Below are positions 42,989-55,002 of a DNA stretch of 64,000 nt, in pieces. Within the stretch, counting starts at the first letter, position 1; each line of letters starts with the position of its first letter. The translations under genes and the position numbers were made by a program. Source of the stretch: Ignavibacteria bacterium (lineage in GTDB: Bacteria > Bacteroidota > Ignavibacteria > UBA10030); assembly GCA_016873805.1 (NCBI GenBank), contig VGVZ01000006.1, positions 86,904 through 150,903 on the forward strand, read 5' to 3'. A model generated the notes under the pieces. That model made no database searches and was not told where the DNA came from. It worked only from the letters and a program-made list of their open reading frames with translations.

Positions 42989-46416
<3,428 letters not shown>

Positions 46417-46455
46417 GAAGTGTGGATTCCCCAAAAAATGATGAATTTGGATTTG

Positions 46456-46484
46456 AATATACCCTTTTTTTGAAGTTCAGTCAA
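46456..46484 (-). promoter_or_regulatory. Strong sigma-70 promoter candidate of secA
   Basis: Minus-strand TTGACT (46479-46484), 17-nt spacer and TATATT (46456-46461). The predicted leader is about 33 nt. Confidence 0.65.
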
Positions 46485-46577
46485 ATTTGGCATACTCCAA
46501 GAATGAATTGCATTTTTGGTCAATTCGGAGGACATTGTCGACCACACTTTCACACCTTCCACTCAACGCGGTCCTCC

Positions 46578-48053
46578 ATGGGCTCTCGTTCGTTCATCGC
46601 ACCGGTTCTTTTCCTATTCGTGATCGGATGTGCCTCTTCAGAACGGTTCACGAAGTATCCGGATCCAATCGACCTCCTCCGATCTGATCTCAACCGAATA
46701 CTTGCCGATTCTCTGTTTGGCGCGACAGTCGCGTCGATCAAAGTCTACTCTCCAGAGCTCAATGAAGTTCTCTATGAACGACAAAGCAATCGACTTCTCA
46801 GACCTGCCTCCAACCTGAAGGTCCTCACATCGATCGCGGCAATCACACGTCTTGCGCCGGAATTCGAATTTGCCACAACGGTTCATACGGACACGATTGA
46901 TGAGAACACAAGGAGCGTTGGCGTTCTCTATCTTCGGGGGGGCGGCAATTCAGAATTGAAGACAGCGGGGCTTGACACGCTGGCTCGTCGCGTTGCGGCA
47001 CGGGGTATTCGTGTGATTCGCGGCGGAATTGTCGCTGACAACTCACACTTCGATACAACTTGGTTCGGCAAGGGATGGATGTGGGATGATGAGCCGTATT
47101 CGTTCGGCGCTCCCCTCAGCGCTCTTTCTCTCAACAAGAATTGTGTCCGCGTCACGGTGAGTTCGACAGGCAAAGCGGGGAGCGCTCCCGGCGTAAGCAT
47201 CGAACCCCCGACCAGCTACGTTTCACTTGTGAACAATGCCCGCATCGTTTCGGATACTGTTCTCCAGCCACTAAAGATCGCGCGTCGTTATGAAGAGCGG
47301 CAGAATACCATCGTGATTGAGGGCGAACTGCTGGCCGGGCAACGCCCGCGATCGGAGCTCGTCTCGGTCTGGAGGCCCGAATTGTATGCCGCAACGGTAT
47401 TCAAAGAGCTCCTGGAGAAAGCACAGGTCCGCGTTGAGGGGGACATTCGATCGGGCAAGACCCCTCCGGCAGCGCCCCGCCTTGCAACGCACACCATACC
47501 TCTCGACAGCGTACTCCTCAGTGTGAACAAGATGAGCGACAACCTTTCGGCGGAGTCGTTATTGAGAACTCTTGCGGTCGTAGCCGATTCCGCACATTCT
47601 TCAGTTTCACGCGGGACTGTTGAGGTCAATCGCGCACTCTCCTCGTACGGAATCGACACGACATCGTTCCTCCAGGTCGACGGCTCAGGAGTTTCCCACT
47701 ACAATCTCATCAGTCCGGAGACCATGGTTGATCTGTTGACACGCGTCGCCGATCAGCCGGACGTGTTTCCAGCATTCTATGCCACACTTCCGATTGCTGG
47801 CGTTGATGGAACGTTGAGCACGAGAATGCTCGGCACTCCGGCGGAACGAAACGTCAGAGCGAAGACGGGAACGCTGTCAGGAATCAGCACTCTCTCCGGA
47901 TACGTGACGACCCAGGACCGTGAGAGATTGGTCTTTTCGATCTTCATGCAGAACTTCATCGGATCATCGCGCCCCTATCGCGACGCACAGGATGCCATCT
48001 GTGCGCGCCTTGCCGAGTTCACCCGTTCGCGCGTCGATGTTCAGACCCCTTAG
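46578..48053 (+). CDS. dacB: D-alanyl-D-alanine carboxypeptidase/endopeptidase (PBP4 family)
   Basis: A peptidoglycan-trimming enzyme. The 491-residue protein begins at the ATG at 46578 with a lipoprotein-like signal (SFIAPVLFLFVIGCAS), so it is probably lipid-anchored. The S13 peptidase motifs are complete: SNLK (nucleophile Ser in RPASNLKVLT), SDN in NKMSDNLSAESLLR, and KTG in RAKTGTLSGIS, with the large insert domain between the first two. The frame is open upstream to 46422, but that would run back across the secA promoter region. First gene of a four-gene plus-strand run. Confidence 0.93.
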   Translation: MGSRSFIAPVLFLFVIGCASSERFTKYPDPIDLLRSDLNRILADSLFGATVASIKVYSPELNEVLYERQSNRLLRPASNLKVLTSIAAITRLAPEFEFATTVHTDTIDENTRSVGVLYLRGGGNSELKTAGLDTLARRVAARGIRVIRGGIVADNSHFDTTWFGKGWMWDDEPYSFGAPLSALSLNKNCVRVTVSSTGKAGSAPGVSIEPPTSYVSLVNNARIVSDTVLQPLKIARRYEERQNTIVIEGELLAGQRPRSELVSVWRPELYAATVFKELLEKAQVRVEGDIRSGKTPPAAPRLATHTIPLDSVLLSVNKMSDNLSAESLLRTLAVVADSAHSSVSRGTVEVNRALSSYGIDTTSFLQVDGSGVSHYNLISPETMVDLLTRVADQPDVFPAFYATLPIAGVDGTLSTRMLGTPAERNVRAKTGTLSGISTLSGYVTTQDRERLVFSIFMQNFIGSSRPYRDAQDAICARLAEFTRSRVDVQTP

Positions 48054-48120
48054 TTGATTTTCCCTGCAGTTTTGTCTAAGTTCGTGCACAATAAGCCGAT
48101 ATGAACGAAGGGGATATGCA

Positions 48121-48822
48121 ATGTCGAAGGAGCACCGTCCAACAAGCGATTTGCCGGCCGATCGGTCAAGATCTGGCTTCCCCCTGTACGAAATTGCGAG
48201 GATCATCATCCCCGGATTTTATTTTTCCGCGCTGACGCTGATCCTTCACTGGACCTATTTTTCGGAGTATTTCGAGATTCCGTTCGCTGGACCTCCCCTC
48301 TGGCTCGTTTTCCTCGTCGTTACCCTCGTCATCGGTTTGACGATGTACGCGAAGGAAACCCCAAAGCGACGCAAGGCCTTCCAGGAGAATCAACCGAGCC
48401 GCTACCTCTCCAACAGAGCCCGGTTGATGAAAGAGATCTCGTTGTTGAACGAGACGGACGCGCGGATGGTCTATTTCTACATTCTGAACAACTTCATGCC
48501 GTCATCATTCCACGAAAAAGTCTTCTATTTCGGCACGATCTATCACATCATGATCCAGATTCGAAGAACTTCGTTCTGGTTTGCCCTTCTTACCAGCGCG
48601 TTGATTCTCTATCAGATTTCCACAGGACACGAATTGTATCAACTCCAACCCCTCATCCTCTTCGCCGTCGGCATCTGGCTGGTCTATCTTCTCAACGTGC
48701 AGTACAACAAAGCTGATCGGAAGATGCAGGAGAATTACCGCGACCAGATTTTCTGGCTTCAGATGCACGACGACTTGGTGGAGTACGTTCTCAAGCGGTG
48801 GTCTTCCCAACCCACGATCTAG
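48121..48822 (+). CDS. Integral membrane protein, function unknown
   Basis: 233 residues with four hydrophobic segments: IARIIIPGFYFSALTLILHW, LWLVFLVVTLVIGLTMYA, FWFALLTSALILYQI and LILFAVGIWLVYLLNV. Between the second and third is a long charged region with conserved-looking aromatics (MVYFYILNNFMPSSFHEKVF), and the C-terminus is charged and helical. No family is recognised. GAAGGGG lies about 7 nt before the ATG. It ends 11 nt before prmA. Confidence 0.8.
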   Translation: MSKEHRPTSDLPADRSRSGFPLYEIARIIIPGFYFSALTLILHWTYFSEYFEIPFAGPPLWLVFLVVTLVIGLTMYAKETPKRRKAFQENQPSRYLSNRARLMKEISLLNETDARMVYFYILNNFMPSSFHEKVFYFGTIYHIMIQIRRTSFWFALLTSALILYQISTGHELYQLQPLILFAVGIWLVYLLNVQYNKADRKMQENYRDQIFWLQMHDDLVEYVLKRWSSQPTI

Positions 48823-48833
48823 GCGACGCGTCT

Positions 48834-49712
48834 ATGAAGCATCGTTGGGTGCAACTCAGCTTCACCCTTTCCCCAGGACACCAGGAACTCCTCATCGGAC
48901 AACTTGCGCACATCGGCTTCTCGGGTTTCGAGCAGGACGGGCAAATGCTGAGATGTATCCTCGATCGCGCCAGATGGTCCAAATCGTTCGAACGCTCTCT
49001 CCGACAAATGCTGACCCGATTTCGCGAGGAGTTTCCGTCAGCGGATATTCTCTATACCCGCGAATCTATCGCCGAGAAAAACTGGAATCTCAAGTGGGAG
49101 CAGAGTGCCGGGATCATCGACATCTCGGACTCCATGATCGTCAAGCCGAGCTGGAAGCGACTTCGGAAGAAGGACAAAGGGAAGACCGTTCTCCACATCG
49201 ATCCGAAGATGTCATTTGGAACGGGCCACCATGAGACAACTCGCATGTCTCTCCTCTTGCTGCAGGATCGCCTTCAGCCGCGGTCGGTTGTTCTCGATTT
49301 CGGCACAGGAACAGGGATTCTGGGTATTGCGGCGGCCAAGCTGGGTGCGCGTCGGGTAACGGCACTTGACAATGATCCATGGTCAATCAACAATGCCCGG
49401 GAGAATGCGAGACGGAACCGCGTCGAGCGAACATTCTCCGTTCGGCTGGGGGGAACTGAAAAGCTCAAGGCCGGAGCGTTCGATTTGATCCTGTGTAACA
49501 TTGACTATTCCTTCCTCGCCTCTCACCTCGGAATCCTACTCAACCGCCTGAAGGTCGGAGGCGAGATGATCGTCTCGGGCCTCCTCACCGCCGATCTTCC
49601 ATCCTTTCTGGATCGTCTCGAAGGATTGGGTGTCGTTCCCCTGGAGATGCTTCACGAAAACGGTTGGGTTGCCGTACTGCTTGCGAAGGCCGATGCGCGT
49701 CGCCGCCCTTGA
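48834..49712 (+). CDS. prmA: Ribosomal protein L11 methyltransferase
   Basis: Trimethylates lysines and the N-terminus of ribosomal protein L11. The start is the ATG at 48834 (MKHRWVQLSFTLSPG), giving 292 residues. The substrate-binding N-terminal domain is followed by KMSFGTGHHETTRM, the SAM loop LDFGTGTGILGIAAAKLGA and LILCNIDYSFLASH, the latter at the NI(L/D) motif of the family. The 3' end overlaps the ppx/gppA gene by 20 nt. Confidence 0.94.
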   Translation: MKHRWVQLSFTLSPGHQELLIGQLAHIGFSGFEQDGQMLRCILDRARWSKSFERSLRQMLTRFREEFPSADILYTRESIAEKNWNLKWEQSAGIIDISDSMIVKPSWKRLRKKDKGKTVLHIDPKMSFGTGHHETTRMSLLLLQDRLQPRSVVLDFGTGTGILGIAAAKLGARRVTALDNDPWSINNARENARRNRVERTFSVRLGGTEKLKAGAFDLILCNIDYSFLASHLGILLNRLKVGGEMIVSGLLTADLPSFLDRLEGLGVVPLEMLHENGWVAVLLAKADARRRP

Positions 49713-50637
49713 CATAGGCACGAACACCATCCTTCTGCTTGTCGCAGACGTTTCCGCCGACGGAACCATCGCCACCATTCACAACGATTATCTCATCCCA
49801 CGTCTTGGTCGCGGAATTGATGAAAGCAGAGTGATTCTCCCCGAGACGTTCGATCTCGCCGAACAATCAGTCGTTTCTCTTCTCACGATCGCGAATGCGT
49901 ACAGTCCGAATCACCTTCTCGCGTGTGGAACGAGTTTTCTTCGCGATGCAACCAACGCCGGCTCATTCGTGGCCCACATGCGGACGCGCACCGGTCTGGA
50001 CATTCGCGTGCTCGATGGCGAGGAGGAAGCCCGACTCACATATCTTGGAGCAGTTTCGACGTCGGGCATCGATCATCCCGATCATCACCACGCGGTGCTC
50101 GACATCGGGGGAGGAAGCACGGAATTGACCTACGGACTGGGGAGGAACGTCCATCGGCGTTGGAGTGTTGAGGCGGGTTGTGTGAGGTTAACCGAACGGA
50201 TCCTTGGAGATGCACCTCCGGCCCGGGATCGCATCAATGCAGCCATTCTGGAGATTCGGAATCACCTCTCCGATCTCGATCTGCTTCCCCACGGCACGAC
50301 TCTCTTCGGGGTTGCCGGAACAGTGACGACGCTCGCAGCTCTTGATCTCGGGCTCTTCCCTTACGATGCGGAACTAACAACCGGCCACGTTTTGCATCAT
50401 TCGAGCATCAGGACGATCCTTGACGATCTTTCCTCTAAATCACTGCACGAACTTCAGAGCATTCCACAGATTCTCCCCGGGAGAGCGGATATTCTCGTCG
50501 GCGGCATTCTGATCTTGTCACAAGTGATGGATGCGATTGGAGCGAAGGAGATTGTCGCAAGCGACCGAGGATTGAGGTATGGAATGGTATTCGACTTCGT
50601 CCAAACCAGGATGCGCCCCGGACAGCGTCTTTCCTAG
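49693..50637 (+). CDS. Ppx/GppA family exopolyphosphatase / guanosine pentaphosphatase
   Basis: An actin-fold phosphatase that acts on polyphosphate and/or pppGpp. The 314-residue form matches short Ppx-GppA proteins with only the two N-terminal domains. Motifs are ALDIGTNTILLLVADV with the first phosphate loop, LACGTSFLRDATN, the second loop VLDIGGGSTELTYG, and GVAGTVTTLAAL. The ATG at 49693 lies within prmA, indicating coupling. The stop overlaps the convergent cysteine desulfurase stop by 4 nt. Ppx and GppA activity cannot be separated from sequence. Confidence 0.9.
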   Translation: MRVAALDIGTNTILLLVADVSADGTIATIHNDYLIPRLGRGIDESRVILPETFDLAEQSVVSLLTIANAYSPNHLLACGTSFLRDATNAGSFVAHMRTRTGLDIRVLDGEEEARLTYLGAVSTSGIDHPDHHHAVLDIGGGSTELTYGLGRNVHRRWSVEAGCVRLTERILGDAPPARDRINAAILEIRNHLSDLDLLPHGTTLFGVAGTVTTLAALDLGLFPYDAELTTGHVLHHSSIRTILDDLSSKSLHELQSIPQILPGRADILVGGILILSQVMDAIGAKEIVASDRGLRYGMVFDFVQTRMRPGQRLS

Positions 50638-51791
50638 CTGGAGCGAAGGTGGGTAACAACATCAATGAGCGCGTCAACGGATGCATCGATGTCCTCCATC
50701 GTCGTCGATCTTCCGAGTGAGAATCTCACCGTTGCGCGGGCAGTATGAAGGTCCCGCCCCATAGCCCGAAGAACGTGTGAGGGGCTCAACGTTCCCGATG
50801 TGCAGGCCGATCCGCTTGTGACAGCAAATCCCCGTAGATCCATTCCCATAATCAGCGCTTCCCCATCAACAACTCCTTGTGAAGAGTCAAATGATACACT
50901 GAGAATATGGGGAAGAGATTGCTGGATCGGCGTATTGCAGATTGTCCCCTCGAACGACTCGGCGATCTTTGTATGCAGGTAATCCCGCAACGCCTGCAGT
51001 CGCTGAGATTCCTCTGCCATCACAGGGAGACATTTCTCAAGTGCGCGGGAAAACCCAATTGCCAGGGCGGTATTCTCCGTCCCCGCGCGCCGCTTGCTTT
51101 CCTGTCCCCCCCCATGAATAAGCCGGTCGATTGGGGTACCGCGCCTAATGTAGAGAGCGCCAATTCCTTTGGGGCCGTAGCTCTTGTGAGCAGAAATGGT
51201 TAACAGATCGATGCCCAGGTCATGCACGTCGAGGGGCACTTTTCCGAGAGATTGCACGGCGTCGGTGTGAATCACGGCACCCGCCTCATGGGCGAGGAGA
51301 GCGAGTTCTTTGATCGGCTGCATCGCCCCCGTTTCGTTATTGGAATGCATGACGGAGAGCAGACTCGTTTCCGGCCGGAGTAGCGTCTTCGCGCGTTCGA
51401 CATCGACAATTCCATTTTCATTCACTTCGAGAAGATCGACAGCATATCCCTCGTCCCGAAGCGCCAGCGCAGGATCCAGGACCGCGTGGTGCTCTATCGC
51501 ACTGACAACGATATGGTTCTTGCCGCGCTTGCGGCCTGCCCGAGCGACCCCTAGAACGGCATAGTTGTCGGATTCGGTTCCTCCGCTCGTCAGCACGATC
51601 TCTTCCGGGCTGGCATCAATGGCATGCGCGATCGCCTCACGTGAGCGCTCCAGGACGGCCTTCGCCTCCCGCCCGTACCAATGAATCGAAGAAGCGTTCC
51701 CAAACGTTGATTGGAGGCATTCATGCATCGATTGAAGGACATCGGGATCGATGGGCGTTGTGGCGCTATGATCGAGGTAGACGCGTTTCAT
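50634..51791 (-). CDS. Cysteine desulfurase (NifS/IscS class V aminotransferase)
   Basis: A pyridoxal-phosphate enzyme that takes sulfur from cysteine for Fe-S clusters and tRNA thiolation. The 385-residue length fits. The PLP lysine is in ISAHKSYGPKG, the cofactor His/Asp region in HTDAVQSLGKVP, and the catalytic Cys loop in SGSACTSGTLSPSHVL, the long-loop form typical of IscS/NifS. Its early segment YLDHSATTPIDPDVL is family-typical. No iscU or scaffold gene is adjacent. Confidence 0.93.
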   Translation of the reverse strand: MKRVYLDHSATTPIDPDVLQSMHECLQSTFGNASSIHWYGREAKAVLERSREAIAHAIDASPEEIVLTSGGTESDNYAVLGVARAGRKRGKNHIVVSAIEHHAVLDPALALRDEGYAVDLLEVNENGIVDVERAKTLLRPETSLLSVMHSNNETGAMQPIKELALLAHEAGAVIHTDAVQSLGKVPLDVHDLGIDLLTISAHKSYGPKGIGALYIRRGTPIDRLIHGGGQESKRRAGTENTALAIGFSRALEKCLPVMAEESQRLQALRDYLHTKIAESFEGTICNTPIQQSLPHILSVSFDSSQGVVDGEALIMGMDLRGFAVTSGSACTSGTLSPSHVLRAMGRDLHTARATVRFSLGRSTTMEDIDASVDALIDVVTHLRSS

Positions 51792-51828
51792 GCCGTGACA
51801 AAATACGGTTGTTCGGATGCATTATCAA

Positions 51829-51863
51829 CAAAAAAGCCGTCCCGAAAGGTTTCCGGGACGGCT
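51829..51863 (-). terminator. Rho-independent terminator of the sigma/anti-sigma/Spy-like operon
   Basis: Perfect 10-bp stem AGCCGTCCCG/CGGGACGGCT (51835-51844 with 51854-51863), 9-nt loop, followed on the minus strand by a T run (complement of 51829-51834). It lies 20 nt past the stop of the Spy-like gene. Confidence 0.9.
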
Positions 51864-51883
51864 TCTATTCGAGCAATCGTGGA

Positions 51884-52369
51884 CTACCGCATTCGTCGTT
51901 GCATGCGCTCCCGTTGTACATCCCGCATCATCTCTCGCAGGTTTCTCAGAAAGGTACGATCGAAAATGATGTAGTCGACAAATTGTTTGGGCGTCAGCAA
52001 CCGGGAGATATCGTCAAGATACTTCTCCCTCGTCTTGTATGCATCCTCCCCCACCGTCCGCAGTTCATTGGTGAGTTTTTGGAGATCTGCGTCAGTCGCA
52101 TCCTGCTCCCGCATTTGCTGGAGCCTGTCGATGAGGCTATTCCGCCTCTGCTCGAATCCACGCATTTCCTCCTCATGCTTGTTATATCGCGAGAAGAACC
52201 TCAATGACGGTTCTTCCTCCATCTTCAGGATCTCCATGAGTCGAATCTTCTTCAACTGCTCCAGTCGTGCCGCGGCCTGCCGATCCATCGGCATCGGTTC
52301 CTGGGCGAGGAGACCAGATGCGACAAAGAGGAAGACCACACTCATCAGCGAGGAAGTATGCTTGTTCAT
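51884..52369 (-). CDS. Exported helical protein of the Spy/CpxP-like type
   Basis: 161 residues with a signal peptide (LMSVVFLFVASGLLAQ). The mature part is almost entirely helical and charged (ARLEQLKKIRLMEILKMEEE; FEQRRNSLIDRLQQMREQDA), with LTPKQFVDYIIFD, which resembles the LTxxQ motif of Spy/CpxP periplasmic chaperones and metal sensors, and a very basic end. Its start overlaps the anti-sigma stop by 4 nt. An envelope-stress role under the linked ECF sigma factor is inference. Confidence 0.78.
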   Translation of the reverse strand: MNKHTSSLMSVVFLFVASGLLAQEPMPMDRQAAARLEQLKKIRLMEILKMEEEPSLRFFSRYNKHEEEMRGFEQRRNSLIDRLQQMREQDATDADLQKLTNELRTVGEDAYKTREKYLDDISRLLTPKQFVDYIIFDRTFLRNLREMMRDVQRERMQRRMR

Positions 52370-53031
52370 AACAACGTCCTTTCTGCAAGTCGGTGAATCA
52401 CGTTGTTGATCTCCTCATCACTCATCTCTTGCAGCATCTCGTGAGCGAGGACATTCGAGAACGGTACCGTTTCAATAAACATACTCTGTGCAAATACCGC
52501 GTCAGCGAGCTGATCGGTAATCAGCTTTTCGCCCAGTGCGTGGGCAATATTTTCCTGTCGGATGATCATCGGGGAAAACGGGAGATGCTCACTCTGCTGG
52601 TCCGCCAGATCGAGAAGCTCGAGGTTGTTCCAATCTCCCGCATATGTCCCTTCTCGCGCATCGTTGGACCAATCGGGATCGCCCAGAAACGGGACACTCA
52701 CCAAGAGCGAAACCACCAGCAGAGCAGCCGCCGTCGGGAGGATCCAACGCGAGTTCAGCGCCTTTCCAACGATTCCAACCGCCGGGCGTCGGGACATCCT
52801 GCTCCGGATGCGAGGCAACAGATTGTCAAAGTAGTGAGTCGGCGGTGGAGTCGCCTGTGCGTGGTCGATCACCCCAAACAGTCGCGTAACCTGTTCGAGT
52901 TCAGAGCGACAGGACTGACAAGTCAGGAGATGCGCGTCGACGCGTTGGCGTTCTGCGGACCCGAGCCGGTCGCTGACGTAGTCCGGGATCTCAATCCGGA
53001 CAAGCTCACAACCCGTGGATCTTTTTGACAT
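52366..53031 (-). CDS. Anti-sigma factor with zinc-finger N-terminus
   Basis: A 221-residue single-pass membrane protein. The N-terminal anti-sigma domain has the zf-HC2 motif HLLTCQSCRSELE (His-x3-Cys-x2-Cys) at about residues 31-43. A membrane helix follows near WILPTAAALLVVSLLVSVPF, then a periplasmic C-terminal domain (residues about 125-221) without a recognised fold. It overlaps the sigma gene upstream by 26 nt and the Spy-like gene downstream by 4 nt, a standard sigma/anti-sigma arrangement: it is expected to hold the sigma factor at the membrane until an envelope signal. Confidence 0.88.
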   Translation of the reverse strand: MSKRSTGCELVRIEIPDYVSDRLGSAERQRVDAHLLTCQSCRSELEQVTRLFGVIDHAQATPPPTHYFDNLLPRIRSRMSRRPAVGIVGKALNSRWILPTAAALLVVSLLVSVPFLGDPDWSNDAREGTYAGDWNNLELLDLADQQSEHLPFSPMIIRQENIAHALGEKLITDQLADAVFAQSMFIETVPFSNVLAHEMLQEMSDEEINNVIHRLAERTLL

Positions 53032-53560
53032 AGCGCTCGACCTTTCTCACTGCGTGGAAGTAGTTGGCTTTCAATCCACCGACCGAAGTCTTCAGAATAG
53101 TCGCGATCTCCTCATACGCGAGTTGGTCATAGTGACGCAAAATAAAGACTGCCTTTTGTTTTTCGGGAAGCAGGGCAACAGCTTGTTCAATGATCTCCCG
53201 TTGTTCATTCGACTGGACGATGTGGTCGGGCGTTTCATGCTCAATCGTCTCCGGGGCAATTGTCTCCTCGAATCGAAAGAACTCCTTGACACGTTTCAGT
53301 CGAATGTGGTTCAGCGACGCGTTGACGGCAATGCGGTACAACCACGTGTAGAGTTGAGCATCGCCCCGAAAAGTCCGCAATCCTTCGTAGGCCTTGACGA
53401 AGACTTCCTGAACAATGTCATCTGCATCATCGTGATCACTGATAAATCGCCGTACAACCCAGTAGATCTTTTCTTGGTATCGGAGGACGATTGTATTGAA
53501 CGCCGTCTCATCACCGTTGCGGAAAAGGTCTACAAGTTCTGAATCGCTTTTCCCTGTCAT
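53006..53560 (-). CDS. ECF-family RNA polymerase sigma factor
   Basis: A 184-residue group IV sigma factor. Region 2 is seen in LRYQEKIYWVVRRFISDHDD with the DADDIVQEVFVKAYEGL core and LYTWLYRIAVNASLNHIR; region 4 is a helix-turn-helix in LPEKQKAVFILRHYDQLAY and EEIATILKTSVGGLKANYFHA. The start is taken as the ATG at 53560 (MTGKSDSELVDLF); an in-frame GTG at 53593 has no ribosome site. First gene of sigma, anti-sigma, Spy-like. Confidence 0.93.
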   Translation of the reverse strand: MTGKSDSELVDLFRNGDETAFNTIVLRYQEKIYWVVRRFISDHDDADDIVQEVFVKAYEGLRTFRGDAQLYTWLYRIAVNASLNHIRLKRVKEFFRFEETIAPETIEHETPDHIVQSNEQREIIEQAVALLPEKQKAVFILRHYDQLAYEEIATILKTSVGGLKANYFHAVRKVERYVKKIHGL

Positions 53561-53677
53561 CCTGTCGGTCTTCTTCCGGGAACTTTGACACACCCGAGGC
53601 AGGAAAGTTTAAGGAACGCTTCAGCAGAATAGGCCGTACTGTTCCAGCCGTGCGAATCACGGCAATTTCGCAGGATC

Positions 53678-54970
53678 TCAGACATGTGGATCGGATCGAC
53701 GGAGCAGAAGAAGGGTCAGATCATCTGACTGCGGCTCGGATTTCGTAAAGGCGGCGATGTCTCGCAGGATTGCGTCCTTGAGCTCCGGCAGAGGAAGGTC
53801 CTTGCTCACCGTGAGGCAACGCAGGAATCGCCGCTCGCCGTACTCCTCAGAGGAGGGACTGAACGCTTCAGTGACCCCGTCGGTGTACAGGCAAATGTTA
53901 TCGCCGGGATGCAGTTCGACAGTCCCGGTTTCATATTCGGCTTTCGCAAACATCCCCAGCGGCACGCCTCCGACGTTGAGCTGAATCGCCTCTTTGCCCC
54001 CCCGTGAGATCATGTAGGGAGGGTTGTGTCCGGCATTGACATACATGAATGCATTGCGCTTCGTGTTCAGGACGGAGACAAAGAAGGTGATATATTGTTC
54101 AGTGGGAGTATCGCGGAACACCGACTCGTTCAGCTTTTCAACCAAATCGGAAAGCGAGATACTCGTGCGGATGTACGCATGCAGCGCCGCATGGAGTGTG
54201 GAGACCAGCAGTGCGGCGGGGATCCCTTTCCCCGACACGTCGGCAATGACTAATACATATTCGCCATCCTCGATCTCGATCACATCATAGTAGTCTCCCC
54301 CGATCGCCTTGCAGGGAAGCGCCACGGCCTCAAATTGGTAGCGATCGACCGAGGGGAGGTCTTTCGGGAGAAGGCGCTGCTGGATGGTCGCCGCGATCTT
54401 GATCTCCCGCTCCACCACCTCTTTCTCGACCATGGCCCGGTGGAGAAAAGCATTTTCGATTGCGAGTGATGCATGTTCCGAAAATGCCTCCAGGAACAGC
54501 TCATCTTCGAGATTGAATGCACCGCGAGATTTGTTGATAATCTGAAACACGCCGATGATCTTGTTTTTTCTGTTTTTCATCGGCATGCAGAGCATCGTCT
54601 TGGTTTGAAAGCCGGAACGAATATCGAATCCAGAAAAGAAGCGTTTGTCTTTCCAAGCGTCTTTCAGGTTGATCGTCTTGCCAGTCTTTGCCACGGTTCC
54701 GGCTATCCCCGTTCCGAGAGGAAGTCGAATCTCGACGAGTTCTCTGCCCTTCAGGACTTTGGACCAGAGTTCGCGTTTTACCTCATCGATGAGATAGATC
54801 GTACCGCGCGCGGCGTTGAGATTCTTCAGCGCCAGCTCAAGAATAACTTTCAGGAGCTTATCAAGTTGGAGCGTGGAGCGCAACAACTGAGAGGCATCAA
54901 CCAGCGACTCCAAGCGTTTGACATACGCGCTCTCGTGTCCCTGACGTTTCACTCTTCTTTTGGAACCCAT
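53678..54970 (-). CDS. GAF-domain SpoIIE-type (PP2C) serine phosphatase
   Basis: A cytosolic signalling phosphatase of 430 residues. An N-terminal helix leads into a GAF domain (about 25-185; NAARGTIYLIDEVKRELWSK and KIIGVFQIINKSRGAF), a helical linker (VEREIKIAATIQQRLLPKDL) and a PP2C-type phosphatase with metal-site motifs GGDYYDV, IADVSGKGI, NAGHNPPY, YTDGVTEA and SDDLTLLLL. Such proteins usually dephosphorylate anti-sigma-factor antagonists in partner-switching pathways. No STAS or HATPase partner is adjacent. AGGAGG lies 4 nt before the ATG. A small hairpin (53647-53663) lies just after the stop, without a T run. Confidence 0.92.
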   Translation of the reverse strand: MGSKRRVKRQGHESAYVKRLESLVDASQLLRSTLQLDKLLKVILELALKNLNAARGTIYLIDEVKRELWSKVLKGRELVEIRLPLGTGIAGTVAKTGKTINLKDAWKDKRFFSGFDIRSGFQTKTMLCMPMKNRKNKIIGVFQIINKSRGAFNLEDELFLEAFSEHASLAIENAFLHRAMVEKEVVEREIKIAATIQQRLLPKDLPSVDRYQFEAVALPCKAIGGDYYDVIEIEDGEYVLVIADVSGKGIPAALLVSTLHAALHAYIRTSISLSDLVEKLNESVFRDTPTEQYITFFVSVLNTKRNAFMYVNAGHNPPYMISRGGKEAIQLNVGGVPLGMFAKAEYETGTVELHPGDNICLYTDGVTEAFSPSSEEYGERRFLRCLTVSKDLPLPELKDAILRDIAAFTKSEPQSDDLTLLLLRRSDPHV

Positions 54971-55002
54971 TTCGCCTCCTCACGTTTTGTGTTCGTGAAG
55001 AA

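Noticed and set aside
46422..46577. Upstream extension of dacB to an ATG at 46422
   Set aside because: It would run back across the secA promoter region and lacks a signal peptide; the ATG at 46578 directly starts a lipoprotein signal.
53594..53677. GGAAC on the minus strand upstream of the ECF sigma gene as an autoregulated ECF promoter
   Set aside because: The -35-like GGAAC (complement of 53641-53645) is present, but no convincing -10 partner is seen at 16-17 nt, so it is too weak to annotate.
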